Shown here: positions 1 to 8,214 of the stretch, piece after piece | How positions within the stretch are numbered: the stretch's first letter is position 1 | How the letters are laid out: each line of letters opens with the position of its first letter | Assembly (NCBI GenBank): GCA_020161365.1 | Contig: JAIUNU010000017.1 | Location: forward strand, 1-64,000 | Length of the DNA stretch: 64,000 bases | Direction of reading: 5' to 3' | DNA from: Pseudomonadota bacterium | GTDB lineage: Bacteria; Pseudomonadota; Alphaproteobacteria; Caulobacterales; Caulobacteraceae | The notes under the pieces: generated by a model | What the model was told of the DNA's origin: nothing | Database searches by the model: none | The model's input: the letters and a program-made list of their open reading frames with translations, nothing else | Made by a program: the position numbers and the translations under genes

Positions 1-252
1 AAGGCCCACTACGACTGCATCAAGGCCTTCTCGGAGACCGACTTCACCGACGATCTCAAGGCGGTCGATATCCCGGTGCTGATCATGCACGGCGAAGACG
101 ACCAGATCGTCCCGATCGCCGACAGCGCTCATTTGGCCATCAAGCTGGTCAAGAAGGGCACCCTGAAGACCTATCCGGGTCTGCCCCACGGCATGGCGAC
201 CACCCACCCGGAGATCATCAACAAGGACCTCCTGGCCTTCTTCAAGGCCTAG
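1..252 (+). CDS. alpha/beta hydrolase, C-terminal part (non-heme chloroperoxidase/esterase type)
   Basis: The reading frame is open from the window edge and ends in TAG, so only the last 83 residues are seen. The segment VLIMHGEDDQIVP carries the acid-residue loop of the alpha/beta hydrolase fold, and PGLPHGM has the catalytic histidine in the usual place about 30 residues before the end. The nucleophile elbow lies outside the window. The pattern fits the non-heme chloroperoxidase/arylesterase branch, but the substrate cannot be read from this fragment. Confidence 0.85.
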   Translation, partial: KAHYDCIKAFSETDFTDDLKAVDIPVLIMHGEDDQIVPIADSAHLAIKLVKKGTLKTYPGLPHGMATTHPEIINKDLLAFFKA

Positions 253-562
253 GACTTTGGAGCCGCCGCCATGCGTGACGCGAAGCAGGCCCATCGGCGC
301 CGCGACGCCTGTGACTGTGGCGGCGGCTCTTGGAATTCTCTGGAGCTGGTGACCGTTCGGACGCCCGAAGGCGTGGTGTTCGGCCAGCTCCAGGTCTTCG
401 CACCGTCCGACGTCTCCAGCGCCGACCGAGATGGCATAAATAGAAACAATGAATTTCATTCATTTCCATTTATGCGCCATCACCCGTCCGGCACAGTCAC
501 CCCATCAGACACGAACCTCGGCAGCCGGCGTACGGCTCGCTGACCCGAAAGGACCAAGCCCC
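253..562. other. intergenic region without a supported gene
   Basis: These 310 bases separate the hydrolase from the isochorismatase-like gene. Short frames exist on both strands, but none has a convincing ribosome site or recognisable protein. The AT-rich centre holds an imperfect palindrome (430-481). The region most likely carries the promoter and control site of the operon that begins at 563. Confidence 0.5.
430..481. promoter_or_regulatory. imperfect 52-bp inverted repeat upstream of the hydrolase operon
   Basis: The left arm GATGGC-ATAAAT-(A)GAAA-AATGAA is mirrored on the right as TTCATT-TTTCC-ATTTAT-GC-GCCATC, with a few mismatches. It lies about 80 bases before the start at 563 in a region much richer in AT than its surroundings. 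Position and symmetry suggest an operator or a UTR hairpin. The regulator is unknown, since no regulator gene is adjacent inside the window. Confidence 0.45.
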
Positions 563-1219
563 ATGACGCTCCAAGCCAAGGCCGTTCCCGGCGCACGCCT
601 CCTGACGCCGACCGATCACACCCTGATCATGATCGACTTCCAGTCGCAGATGGCCTTCGCGACCAAGTCGATCGACGCCAGCCTGCTGCGCACCAACGCC
701 GCCCTGGTCGCCAGCGCCGCCGCCGGCTTCGGCGCCTCGACTATCCTGACGACGGTCGCCGAGAAGAGCTTCTCGGGCCCGATGTTCTCGGAAGTCACCG
801 CGCCGTTCCCCGGCAAGCCGCTCCTGGACCGCACCTCGATGAACACCTGGGAAGACCAGGCCGTGATCGACGAGGTCAACGCCATCGGCAAGTCGCGCAT
901 CGTGCTGGCGGGTCTGTGGACCAGCGTTTGCATCGTTGGCCCGGCGCTGTCGGCGCTGGACCAGGGTTTCGAGGTCTTCGTGATCACCGACGCCTGCGGC
1001 GACATCTCCACCGAGGCGCACGAGCGCGCCGTGACGCGCATGGTCCAGACCGGCGCCCAGCCGATCACCTCGCTTCAGTACCTGCTGGAAATGCAGCGCG
1101 ACTGGGCCCGGGGCGAGACCTACGAGCTCACCACCGGCGTGGCCAAGAAGTTCGGCGGCGCCTACGGCCTTGGCATCACCTACGCCAAGACGATGTTCGG
1201 CGCTTCGGAAGGCCATTGA
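563..1219 (+). CDS. isochorismatase-family cysteine hydrolase (YcaC-like)
   Basis: 218 residues. MIMIDFQSQM contains the catalytic Asp near the N-terminus, and GLWTSVCIVGPAL contains the nucleophilic Cys of the isochorismatase-like fold, which hydrolyses C-N or vinyl-ether bonds in small metabolites. Length and motifs fit YcaC-type hydrolases. I chose the ATG at 563 because GAAAGGA precedes it and the family N-terminus begins there; the longer frame from 449 reads through the palindrome. It is the first gene of a same-strand run reaching 5933. The actual substrate is unknown. Confidence 0.85.
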   Translation: MTLQAKAVPGARLLTPTDHTLIMIDFQSQMAFATKSIDASLLRTNAALVASAAAGFGASTILTTVAEKSFSGPMFSEVTAPFPGKPLLDRTSMNTWEDQAVIDEVNAIGKSRIVLAGLWTSVCIVGPALSALDQGFEVFVITDACGDISTEAHERAVTRMVQTGAQPITSLQYLLEMQRDWARGETYELTTGVAKKFGGAYGLGITYAKTMFGASEGH

Positions 1220-1271
1220 CCCACACCGGGCGAGGTCCTCGCGCCTCGCCCCCCTTCCCCTGGAGGCCGTC

Positions 1272-1529
1272 ATGAAACCCTATCTTCTGTCGATCGGCGC
1301 GGGCCTCCTGGTGGGCGTGATCTACGCCCTGATGAACGTCCGCTCGCCCGCGCCGCCGGCGATCGCGCTGCTGGGCCTTCTGGGCATGTTGCTGGGCGAG
1401 CAGGCCGTACCAATCGCCAAGCGCCTGCTGACCAAGGCTCCGGTGAGCGCCTACCTCAAAACGCCCGAATGCGCCGGCCAGGTGCTCGGCCCGCAGGCCG
1501 TGCGCAAGGACCCGGAGGGGCAGGCGTGA
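1272..1529 (+). CDS. XapX domain (DUF1427) small membrane protein
   Basis: 85 residues. It starts MKPYLLSIGAGLLVGVIYAL, followed by a short MNVRSPAPPA linker and a second hydrophobic helix ending LLGEQAVP. This is the XapX/DUF1427 pattern of two membrane segments around a conserved R-S-P-A-P-P turn. A GGAGG site precedes the ATG. The last codons overlap the next gene's GTG start in a GTGA arrangement, implying translational coupling. XapX proteins commonly lie beside hydrolases of this type, but their job is unknown. Confidence 0.85.
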   Translation: MKPYLLSIGAGLLVGVIYALMNVRSPAPPAIALLGLLGMLLGEQAVPIAKRLLTKAPVSAYLKTPECAGQVLGPQAVRKDPEGQA

Positions 1530-3475
1530 CGCCGCTCAGCCGTCGTCAGACGCTGGCCCTGGGCGGCGCGCTTCTCCCCTCGTCCCTCTTCGCTGATCCC
1601 CGGAGGCCCGGCCCCATGACCGCTCAAGCCGATTTGCTGCTCATTGCCGGCAAGTTCACGACCCTCGACCGCAGCAATCCCCGCGCCGACGCCGCCCTGA
1701 TCCGCGACGGCAGGTTCGTCGCTGTCGGCGAGGAACGCGACGTCCGCGCCGCCGCGGGGCCCAACCCCACGGTGATCGACCTGAAAGGCCGCCGGGTGAT
1801 CCCGGGCCTGATCGACAGCCATATGCACATCATCCGCGGCGGGCTGAACTACAACATGGAGCTGCGCTGGGACGGCGTGCCCACGCTCGCCGACGCCATG
1901 GCCATGCTCAAGAAGCAGGCCGCCAACACCCCGCCGCCGCAATGGGTGCGCGTCGTCGGCGGCTTCACCGAGCACCAGTTCGCCGAGAAGCGCCTGCCGA
2001 CCCTGGACGAGATCAACGCCGCCGCGCCCGAGACGCCGGTGTTCATCCTCCACCTGTACGACCGGGCGCTGCTGAACCGCGCGGCCCTGCGCGCCGTCGG
2101 CTACACCAAGGACACGCCCAACCCGCCCGGCGGCGAGATCCAGCGCGACGCCTCGGGCGAGCCGACGGGGCTGCTGTTGGCCCAGCCAAACGCCACGATC
2201 CTCTACGCCACCCTGGCCAAGGGTCCCAAGCTCCCGCCCGAATACCAGCTGAACTCCACGCGCCACTTCATGCGCGAGATGAACCGCCTGGGCGTGACCG
2301 GCGTGATCGACGCCGGCGGGGGCTTCCAGAACTATCCCGACGACTACGCGATCATCGAAAAGCTGCACGCCGACAACGAGCTGACCCTGCGCATCAGCTA
2401 CAACCTCTTCACCCAGAAGCCGAAGGCCGAGCTGTCGGACTTCCAGAGCTGGTCCAAGCAGGTGAAGCCCGGCCAGGGCGATGACACCTATCGCCACAAC
2501 GGCGCGGGCGAGATGCTGGTCTACAGCGCCGCCGACTTCGAGGATTTCCGTGTCGAGCGTCCGGAGATGCCGGCGAACATGGAGACCGATCTTGAGCCGG
2601 TCATCCGTCACCTCGTGGAGAACCGCTGGCCCTGGCGGCTGCACGCCACCTATGACGAGACCATCACTCGGGCCCTCGACGTCTACGAGAAGGTCAACCA
2701 GGACATGCCGTTCGACGGCCTGCACTGGTTCTTCGACCATGCCGAGACGATCAGTGAGCGGAACATCGATCGGATCGCCGCGCTGGGCGGCGGTATCGCC
2801 GTGCAGCACCGGATGGCCTTCCAGGGCGAGTACTTCATGGAGCGCTACGGGGCCAAAGCCGCTGAGGCTACGCCGCCGATCGGCAAGATGCTGAAGGCCG
2901 GCGTCCCGGTCGGCGCGGGCACCGACGCCACGCGCGTCGCCAGCTACAATCCGTGGGTGTCGCTGAACTGGCTGGTGACTGGCAAGACGGTGGGCGGCAC
3001 GCGCCTCTATCCGCCGGCTAATCGCCTCGACCGCGAGGAGGCCCTGCGCCTGTGGACCACCGCCAACACCTGGTTCTCCAACGAGGAAGGCAAGAAGGGG
3101 CAGATCGCGGTCGGTCAGCTCGCCGACCTGGCGGTGCTCAGCGACGACTATCTGACCGTGCCCGAGGACGAGATCCCGCACCTGTCATCGGTGCTGACCC
3201 TGCTGGGCGGCAAGGTGGTCCACGGCGAAGGCGACTATGGCAAGCTGGCGCCGGTCCTGCCGCCGCCCATGCCCGACTGGTCGCCGGTGCGCACTTTCGG
3301 CGGGTATCAGGACCGCTCCCGCGGTCATGCCCGGGTGCTCGCCAGCGCCTGCGGTTGCGCGAGCGCCTGCAACGTCCACGGCCACAACCATGCCGCCGCC
3401 CTAGGTGCGGAAGCCCCCACCGCCGACGCGCGATCCTTCTGGGGCGTGATGGGCTGCGGCTGCTGGGCGGTGTGA
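1526..3475 (+). CDS. amidohydrolase (YtcJ-like), Tat-exported, with Cys-rich tail
   Basis: 649 residues from a GTG start preceded by GGAGGGG and overlapping the XapX stop. The N-terminus SRRQTLALGGALL is a twin-arginine signal, so the enzyme probably folds with its metal in the cytoplasm and is exported. The body is a YtcJ/amidohydrolase-3 metal-dependent hydrolase: the first metal site is in IDSHMHI, later histidines are in HATYDE and WFFDHAET, and GAGTDATR carries the last Asp. The final 50 or so residues are unusual, with ACGCASAC, HGHNH and a terminal CGCWAV. A later Met at 1616 would remove the Tat signal and is less likely. Substrate unknown. Confidence 0.85.
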   Translation: MTPLSRRQTLALGGALLPSSLFADPRRPGPMTAQADLLLIAGKFTTLDRSNPRADAALIRDGRFVAVGEERDVRAAAGPNPTVIDLKGRRVIPGLIDSHMHIIRGGLNYNMELRWDGVPTLADAMAMLKKQAANTPPPQWVRVVGGFTEHQFAEKRLPTLDEINAAAPETPVFILHLYDRALLNRAALRAVGYTKDTPNPPGGEIQRDASGEPTGLLLAQPNATILYATLAKGPKLPPEYQLNSTRHFMREMNRLGVTGVIDAGGGFQNYPDDYAIIEKLHADNELTLRISYNLFTQKPKAELSDFQSWSKQVKPGQGDDTYRHNGAGEMLVYSAADFEDFRVERPEMPANMETDLEPVIRHLVENRWPWRLHATYDETITRALDVYEKVNQDMPFDGLHWFFDHAETISERNIDRIAALGGGIAVQHRMAFQGEYFMERYGAKAAEATPPIGKMLKAGVPVGAGTDATRVASYNPWVSLNWLVTGKTVGGTRLYPPANRLDREEALRLWTTANTWFSNEEGKKGQIAVGQLADLAVLSDDYLTVPEDEIPHLSSVLTLLGGKVVHGEGDYGKLAPVLPPPMPDWSPVRTFGGYQDRSRGHARVLASACGCASACNVHGHNHAAALGAEAPTADARSFWGVMGCGCWAV

Positions 3476-3476
3476 G

Positions 3477-3890
3477 GTGGCCACGCCCGCGCCCATCGCC
3501 GCCCTGCTCCGAGCACCGGTCTTCAACCTCGCCGCCCGCGTGCTGATGACCTTGCCTTACTGGTGGAGCGGCCTTGCAAAGATGGCGGACCTCAACGGCG
3601 CGCGGGCCGAGGCGATCGGCCTCGGGCTCGAGCCGGCAGGACTGGTCGTCGCGACGATCGGAGTCCAACTGGTCGGTTCGTTCCTGCTGATCACTGGGCG
3701 TCAGGCCTGGCTCGCGGCAGGGGCACTAGGCGTGTTTACGGGCCTGGCCACCCTGATCGCCCATCCGTTCTGGACGATCGCCGAACCGGTCGCGCGGTTC
3801 CACGCGCAGAACACCTTCCTCGAACACCTGGGCCTGATCGGCGGCCTGATGGTCGCCGCCGCCCTGGCCGAAAGAGGCCGCACGAGATGA
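3477..3890 (+). CDS. DoxX-family membrane protein
   Basis: 137 residues with a GTG start one base after the amidohydrolase stop. Four hydrophobic segments and the early VLMTLPYWWSGLAKM motif match the DoxX family of small inner-membrane proteins, some of which assist redox or sulfur metabolism. The 3' end overlaps the next gene by ATGA. Its place in the operon suggests a membrane accessory role, otherwise undefined. Confidence 0.75.
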   Translation: MATPAPIAALLRAPVFNLAARVLMTLPYWWSGLAKMADLNGARAEAIGLGLEPAGLVVATIGVQLVGSFLLITGRQAWLAAGALGVFTGLATLIAHPFWTIAEPVARFHAQNTFLEHLGLIGGLMVAAALAERGRTR

Positions 3891-4573
3891 CCGCGCCCCG
3901 CAAGCCCCTGGCCGACTTGACCGGCGTCTTGATGGCCTTCGTCGGCGGCTATGTCGACGTGGTCGGCTTTGTCCTGCTGTTCGGGCTGTTTGTCGCGCAT
4001 GCGACGGGCAATATCGTGATGCTGGGCGTCAGCCTGGCTGGCGATACAAGCGGTCTGGCGACCAAGCTTCTGGCGCTGCCGGTGTTCGTGGGCGCAGCGG
4101 CGGCGACCTACGCTCTGGTCCGCTGGCGCAAGCAGAGGGATCAACCTTGCGAAGCGCTGGTCCTGGCGCTGCAGGCCGTGCTGCTCCTGGTCTTTACGCT
4201 GCTGACGGCCCTCGCCCTGCCGGCGGCGAGCGCGGATGAGCCCTCGGTCATGCTGGCGGGCCTTGTGGGGGTGGCGGCCATGGCGGCCCAGAACGTCGGC
4301 GCACGCGCAGTGTTCGCCGATCTGGCCCCGACCACCATGATGACCGGTAATGTGACCCAGGTGGCGATCGACCTTGTGGACCTGATGATCGCGCGCGGTC
4401 GACCGGACCCGTCGCTCAAGGCCCGCATCCGCAAGACCTGGCCGCCCGTCGCCGCGTTCGCCTCGGGCGCGATCGGCGGCGCCATCGGGGTGATGTTCGC
4501 CGGTCCTTGGAGCCTGCTCGCCGGCGCCGCGGTCGTGGCCGTGCTCGCGGCGCTGCACGCCGCTCGGCGTTGA
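3887..4573 (+). CDS. DUF1275 (YoaK-family) membrane protein
   Basis: 228 residues, starting at an ATG that overlaps the DoxX stop. GGYVDVVGFVLLFGLFVAHATGNIVMLG near the N-terminus is the DUF1275/YoaK signature, and MMTGNVTQV recurs in the second half, giving an internally repeated six-helix layout. A transporter-like role is often suggested for the family but not established. Coupling to its neighbours by overlap supports a single transcript. Confidence 0.85.
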   Translation: MTAPRKPLADLTGVLMAFVGGYVDVVGFVLLFGLFVAHATGNIVMLGVSLAGDTSGLATKLLALPVFVGAAAATYALVRWRKQRDQPCEALVLALQAVLLLVFTLLTALALPAASADEPSVMLAGLVGVAAMAAQNVGARAVFADLAPTTMMTGNVTQVAIDLVDLMIARGRPDPSLKARIRKTWPPVAAFASGAIGGAIGVMFAGPWSLLAGAAVVAVLAALHAARR

Positions 4574-4574
4574 A

Positions 4575-5933
4575 ATGAAGAGCGCGTCGCTGGCCCTCGC
4601 CCTGACGATCCTAGCGGCCTCTAGCGCCGCCGGGGCCGAGGACAGCCCCGCCTTTAAGCCCGTACGCGTTGACGAGGATTACGGCTATCTGCGGACCGTC
4701 CCGCACCGAACGGGCTTCGATCGGCTGCGCTACATCTCCCTGGGCGAGGAGGCCTATCTGAGCCTCGGCGGCGAGGCGCGATGGCGAGTCGACGCCAGCA
4801 GCGCGCCGCGCTTTGGACTGGGGCGCGAGACCGCCGACACCTTCGCCCTGGGGCGGCTGCTGGTGAGCGGCGATCTGCATCTTGGCCCGGCGATCCGGGC
4901 CTATGGCGAGTTGGGACTGCACCGCGATCTGGGCAAACGCGCAGCCCCGTCCCCCACCGACCGCGACAGCCTCGACGCGCAGGTGCTGTTCGTCGACCTG
5001 ACGCCGGCGACGGGCTGGCGACTGCGGCTTGGCCGACAGGAGTTGTTGCTGAACCCGACCCAGCGCTTCGTCGCCGTGCGAGAGGGGCCGAACATTCGGC
5101 AAAGCTTCGATGGTGTGCGCCTTACGCGGACCGTTGGCGCGCTGAAGCTGGACGCCTTCCATCTGCAGCCGGTCGTCGTCTCGCCGGGCGTCTTTGACGA
5201 CCAGCGCAGCCGCAGCCAGCGCTTCTACGGACTGTATGTCGCGACCCGGCTGTCTGCGCTGACTAGCCTCGACACCTATGTCTTGGGCTTGGAGCGCGAC
5301 CTCGTGCGGTTCGGGTCGATCACCGGCGACGAGCGGCGCATCAGTCTTGGCGCGCGACTGAGCGGGTCTGCCGGCGCGCTGGACTACGAGGCCGAGGGCG
5401 TCGCACAGGGCGGACGTTTCGCTGGCCGGCGCATCCAGGCCTTCGCCGCCTCCGCCGGCGGCGGTTACACCCTGGATCGCCGTTGGAAGCCGCGGTTGGG
5501 GCTTCGTCTCGACCTGGGCTCCGGCGACAGCGACCCGACGGACCAAAGTCTCGAAACCTTCAATCCGATGTTTCCCAAGGGCGCCTACTTCAACGAAACC
5601 GGCCTGACCAGTTGGGGCAACCTGACAGCGCTACGCGCCAGCCTGGGCGTGACCCCGGCGAGAACCGTCGCCCTTGAAGCCAGCTATGCCATCCATCGAT
5701 GCCGAACGGGCGCCGACGCCATCTACCTTCAGCCGCTCACACCGCTTGTCGCACGCTGCGGCGGCCCTTCGAAAGACCTCGGCGGCGCGACACAGTTGGA
5801 CGGGACCTGGCAGGTCAACCGGAACTTCAAGCTGCAGGGTCAGCTGGTGCGTCAGACAGCCGGGGAGGCGCTCAGGGTCAGGGTCGGCAAGGCCGTCACC
5901 TTCGCGACCCTGGTCACCCAGGTTCGTTTCTGA
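4575..5933 (+). CDS. outer-membrane porin, alginate-export (AlgE-like) family
   Basis: 452 residues. A Sec signal peptide (MKSASLALALTILAASSAAGA) precedes a protein made almost wholly of alternating beta-strands, with the family segment WRLRLGRQELLL about a third of the way in and a C-terminal TFATLVTQVRF ending in Phe, as expected for a barrel. It fits the alginate export family (PF13372 type), which contains substrate-specific porins as well as AlgE. One base separates it from the DUF1275 stop. As last gene of the operon it probably brings the substrate into the periplasm, where the Tat-exported amidohydrolase may act. Confidence 0.8.
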   Translation: MKSASLALALTILAASSAAGAEDSPAFKPVRVDEDYGYLRTVPHRTGFDRLRYISLGEEAYLSLGGEARWRVDASSAPRFGLGRETADTFALGRLLVSGDLHLGPAIRAYGELGLHRDLGKRAAPSPTDRDSLDAQVLFVDLTPATGWRLRLGRQELLLNPTQRFVAVREGPNIRQSFDGVRLTRTVGALKLDAFHLQPVVVSPGVFDDQRSRSQRFYGLYVATRLSALTSLDTYVLGLERDLVRFGSITGDERRISLGARLSGSAGALDYEAEGVAQGGRFAGRRIQAFAASAGGGYTLDRRWKPRLGLRLDLGSGDSDPTDQSLETFNPMFPKGAYFNETGLTSWGNLTALRASLGVTPARTVALEASYAIHRCRTGADAIYLQPLTPLVARCGGPSKDLGGATQLDGTWQVNRNFKLQGQLVRQTAGEALRVRVGKAVTFATLVTQVRF

Positions 5934-6160
5934 TCTCAGGCGACAGAGCAGGGCCTGTTTGGCAAACACCGCGAGCTCCATCGACGATTGTACGAAAGCC
6001 GATCAACTGTGCGGGCCCTTCAGTGGTCGCCGCGCGGCTTAGCCAAGCGTGGGGGAGTGGCCGAGTGAACGATTTGAGCGCGCGCGGAAAGAGCAAAGGG
6101 TTACGCGCGGAGCGTTAATCGGTCCCAACAGTCGGTGGCCATCAGTGCTCGGCTGCGGGG

Positions 6161-6775
6161 TCACCCCTTGGCCAGCTCCGCCTCGACCTGCCCCAGTCGT
6201 TCTTTTCCGAAGAAGATTTCGTCGCCGACGAAGAAGGTTGGGATCCCGAACGTCCCTCGCGCCACCGCCGCCTCGGTGTTGGCGACGAGCTCGGCCTTGA
6301 CCTCGGGATCGCCGGTCGCGGTCAGTAGCGCCGCGCCATCAAGGCCGGCGGCGTTGGCGACGGTGACGAAGACCTCGGGATCGTCCAGCTTCAGCCCGTC
6401 CTCCCACATACCCTTCAGCATCGCCTCCAGATAGGCCTCGCCCACGCCCATGCGCGGGGCGGCGATCATGCCGCGCATCAAGAGCAGGGTGTTGACCGGG
6501 AAGTGCGGGTTGAAGCGGAAGGCGGTCAGGCCGTGGGCGGCGATGAAGCGCCGGGTCTCCAGCATCTCGTAGTCCATCTTCCCCTTGATGCCACCGAAGG
6601 CGATCATCGGGGCCTGGTTGCCGGTCGCCTTGAAGATGCCGCCCAAGAGGCATGGGATCAGCTTGACGCTGGCGCCCTGGCGCGCGGCGATATCAGGCAG
6701 CAGCTTCCACGACAGGTAGGCGTTGGGGCTGCCGAAGTCGAAGATGAAGTCGACGGTCTTCTTGGTGGTGGTCAT
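6161..6775 (-). CDS. 2-hydroxychromene-2-carboxylate isomerase family protein
   Basis: 204 residues. FDFGSPNAYLSW at the N-terminus and GTFGIPTFFVGDEIFFGKERL near the C-terminus are hallmarks of HCCA isomerase/kappa-class GST-like thioredoxin folds; the Ser in GSPNAY is the glutathione-contacting position. I chose the ATG at 6775 because GGAGA lies just upstream; the frame extends five codons further. It follows the SDR gene by 11 bases, so the two are probably cotranscribed. Members isomerise ring-cleavage products of naphthalene-type compounds, but many homologues have other roles. Confidence 0.8.
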   Translation of the reverse strand: MTTTKKTVDFIFDFGSPNAYLSWKLLPDIAARQGASVKLIPCLLGGIFKATGNQAPMIAFGGIKGKMDYEMLETRRFIAAHGLTAFRFNPHFPVNTLLLMRGMIAAPRMGVGEAYLEAMLKGMWEDGLKLDDPEVFVTVANAAGLDGAALLTATGDPEVKAELVANTEAAVARGTFGIPTFFVGDEIFFGKERLGQVEAELAKG

Positions 6776-6786
6776 GGCGGGTCTCC

Positions 6787-7524
6787 TCACCAGGTCTCGG
6801 ACCAGGGGCGCAGATCAAGCTCGTGCGTCCAGGCCGAGCGGGGCTGGTTGTGCAGATGGACATAGTTCAGAGCGATGTCGGCGGGCTTGAGGATCAGATC
6901 CTGATCCAGCAGGTCGTCGACCTCGCCGCGCATCGAGCGGATGAAGACGCCGTCGATGGCGCCATCGACCACCACATGGGCGACGTGGATGCCCTTGGGG
7001 CCCAGCTCCCGCGCTGCGCTCTGGGCCACCGCGCGCAGGCCGGCCTTGGCCGAGGCGAAGGCCGAGAAGCCCTCCTTGCCGCGCAGCGAGGCGCTGGCGC
7101 CGGTGAACAGGATCGAGCCCCGGCCGCGCGGGGTCATGACGCGGGCCGCCTCGCGCGCAGCCAGGAAACCGGCGAAACAGGCCATCTCCCAAACCTTGCT
7201 GAACACCTGGGCGGTGGTTTCGGTGAGGTCAAAGCGCACGTTCGCGCCGATGTTGAAGACCACGACCTCCAGCGGGCCGATCTCGGCCTCGATGCGGTCG
7301 ATCAGGGCGATCATGTCGGCCTCCTGGCGGGCGTCGACGCCGAAGGCGCGGGCGTCGTGACCCTGACTGCGGATCTCGGCGGCCAGGGCCTCCAGCTGAT
7401 CGAGATGGCGGGGCCGCCGGGTCATGCAGACCGTGTAGCCCTCCGCCGCGAAGGCCTTGGCGATGGCGCTTCCCACCCCGTCGCCCACGCCCACCACCAG
7501 GCACGCGCCCTTGGTCGCCGTCAT
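6787..7524 (-). CDS. SDR-family protein with Phe in place of the catalytic Tyr
   Basis: 245 residues with a Rossmann nucleotide-binding start (VVGVGDGVGSAIA), the structural NIGAN motif at about 91-95 and a Ser near 144. At the active site the usual Tyr-x3-Lys reads FASAK, so residue 156 is Phe while Lys160 is kept. Classical SDR chemistry needs that Tyr, so the protein may use another proton donor or bind ligand without redox turnover. It is first in a two-gene unit with the isomerase and diverges from the HxlR regulator at 7620, which probably controls it. Confidence 0.8.
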   Translation of the reverse strand: MTATKGACLVVGVGDGVGSAIAKAFAAEGYTVCMTRRPRHLDQLEALAAEIRSQGHDARAFGVDARQEADMIALIDRIEAEIGPLEVVVFNIGANVRFDLTETTAQVFSKVWEMACFAGFLAAREAARVMTPRGRGSILFTGASASLRGKEGFSAFASAKAGLRAVAQSAARELGPKGIHVAHVVVDGAIDGVFIRSMRGEVDDLLDQDLILKPADIALNYVHLHNQPRSAWTHELDLRPWSETW

Positions 7525-7560
7525 GTCTGTTTCCTCCGCGTCTTGGTCCTCAAGTTCGTA

Positions 7561-7580
7561 TTGAAACTGTACGGAGTCAA
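7561..7580. promoter_or_regulatory. candidate HxlR operator in the divergent region
   Basis: The 20-bp element has TTGA and TCAA at its ends around a central GTAC, with matching inner C and G positions, so most of it is symmetric. It lies midway between the divergent SDR and HxlR starts, where an autoregulating HxlR protein would bind. This is inference from symmetry and position. Confidence 0.4.
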
Positions 7581-7619
7581 ATGCAGAATGGCGCTCGCCT
7601 GTAACGCCGTGAGCCGCCG

Positions 7620-8078
7620 ATGAAGTGGGACGACCTCTCCGCCCAGCCTTGCTCGATCTCGCGGGCCCTGGCCGTGATCGGCGACCGCTGGACGCTGATG
7701 ATCCTGCGTGACTGCTTTCTGGGCGTGCGGCGGTTCGAGCTGTTCCAGAAGCGCCTGGGCGTCTCGCGCACCATCGTCACCGACCGGCTGAGGGCCCTGG
7801 TCGAGGAGGGCGTGCTGCGGCGCGTTCCGTACCAGGACAATCCCGTGCGTCACGAGTATCGCCTCACCGAGAAGGGGCTCGACCTGCACCCGGTGGTGAT
7901 GGCCATCGCCCACTTCGGCGACACCCACTACGCCGGCGCCGAGGGGCCGCCGGTGCTGCGGCGGCACAAGGCCTGCGGCTGCGACTTCCACCCCGTGCAG
8001 GTCTGCTCGGAATGCGGCGAACCGGTCAGCGCCCGCCAGGTCGAGGCGCGGGCGGGGGCGGGCTTTCCGGCGCCGTAA
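7620..8078 (+). CDS. HxlR-family winged-helix transcriptional regulator
   Basis: 152 residues. CSISRALAVIGDRWTLMILRD is the classic HxlR opening, including the conserved Cys at position 11, followed by a winged helix (FQKRLGVSRTIVTDRL and the HEYRLTEKG wing). The C-terminus carries CGCDF and CSECGEPV, four cysteines in CxC and CxxC pairs that could bind metal or sense redox state. It is transcribed away from the SDR-isomerase pair, so it is probably their local regulator, responding to electrophiles or aromatic compounds as many HxlR proteins do. Confidence 0.85.
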   Translation: MKWDDLSAQPCSISRALAVIGDRWTLMILRDCFLGVRRFELFQKRLGVSRTIVTDRLRALVEEGVLRRVPYQDNPVRHEYRLTEKGLDLHPVVMAIAHFGDTHYAGAEGPPVLRRHKACGCDFHPVQVCSECGEPVSARQVEARAGAGFPAP

Positions 8079-8085
8079 ACCATCC

Positions 8086-8196
8086 GTGTCATCCCGGCCG
8101 TAGCGCGAAGCGCGGAGAGCCGGGACCCAGGGGCGGCAGGCGCGGGGTTCCTTCACCCCCTGGGTCCTGGGTCGGCTGCGCCGCCCGGGATGACAC
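8086..8196. repeat. family A palindromic repeat, copy 1 (111 bp)
   Basis: The element begins GTGTCATCCCGG and ends CCGGGATGACAC, with inner arms GGGACCCAGGGG and CCCCCTGGGTCC, forming a long imperfect hairpin. A second copy of the same length is at 45694-45804. It lies between the 3' ends of the HxlR and photolyase genes, so it could act as a transcript-end structure for both. No coding potential. Confidence 0.85.
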
Positions 8197-8214
8197 CGAG
8201 AAAAGGCTTGGGCT

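Noticed and set aside
242..543. Short frames on both strands between the first two genes
   Set aside because: No ribosome site, no recognisable domain, mutually overlapping, and one crosses the palindrome at 430-481.
6050..6120. tRNA-Ser-like start (GGGGGAGTGGCCGAGTG) and a CGCGCG stem
   Set aside because: Only the D-arm region resembles a tRNA. There is no T-arm GTTC sequence, no matching acceptor stem and no CCA end, so it is not a gene and too weak to call a remnant.
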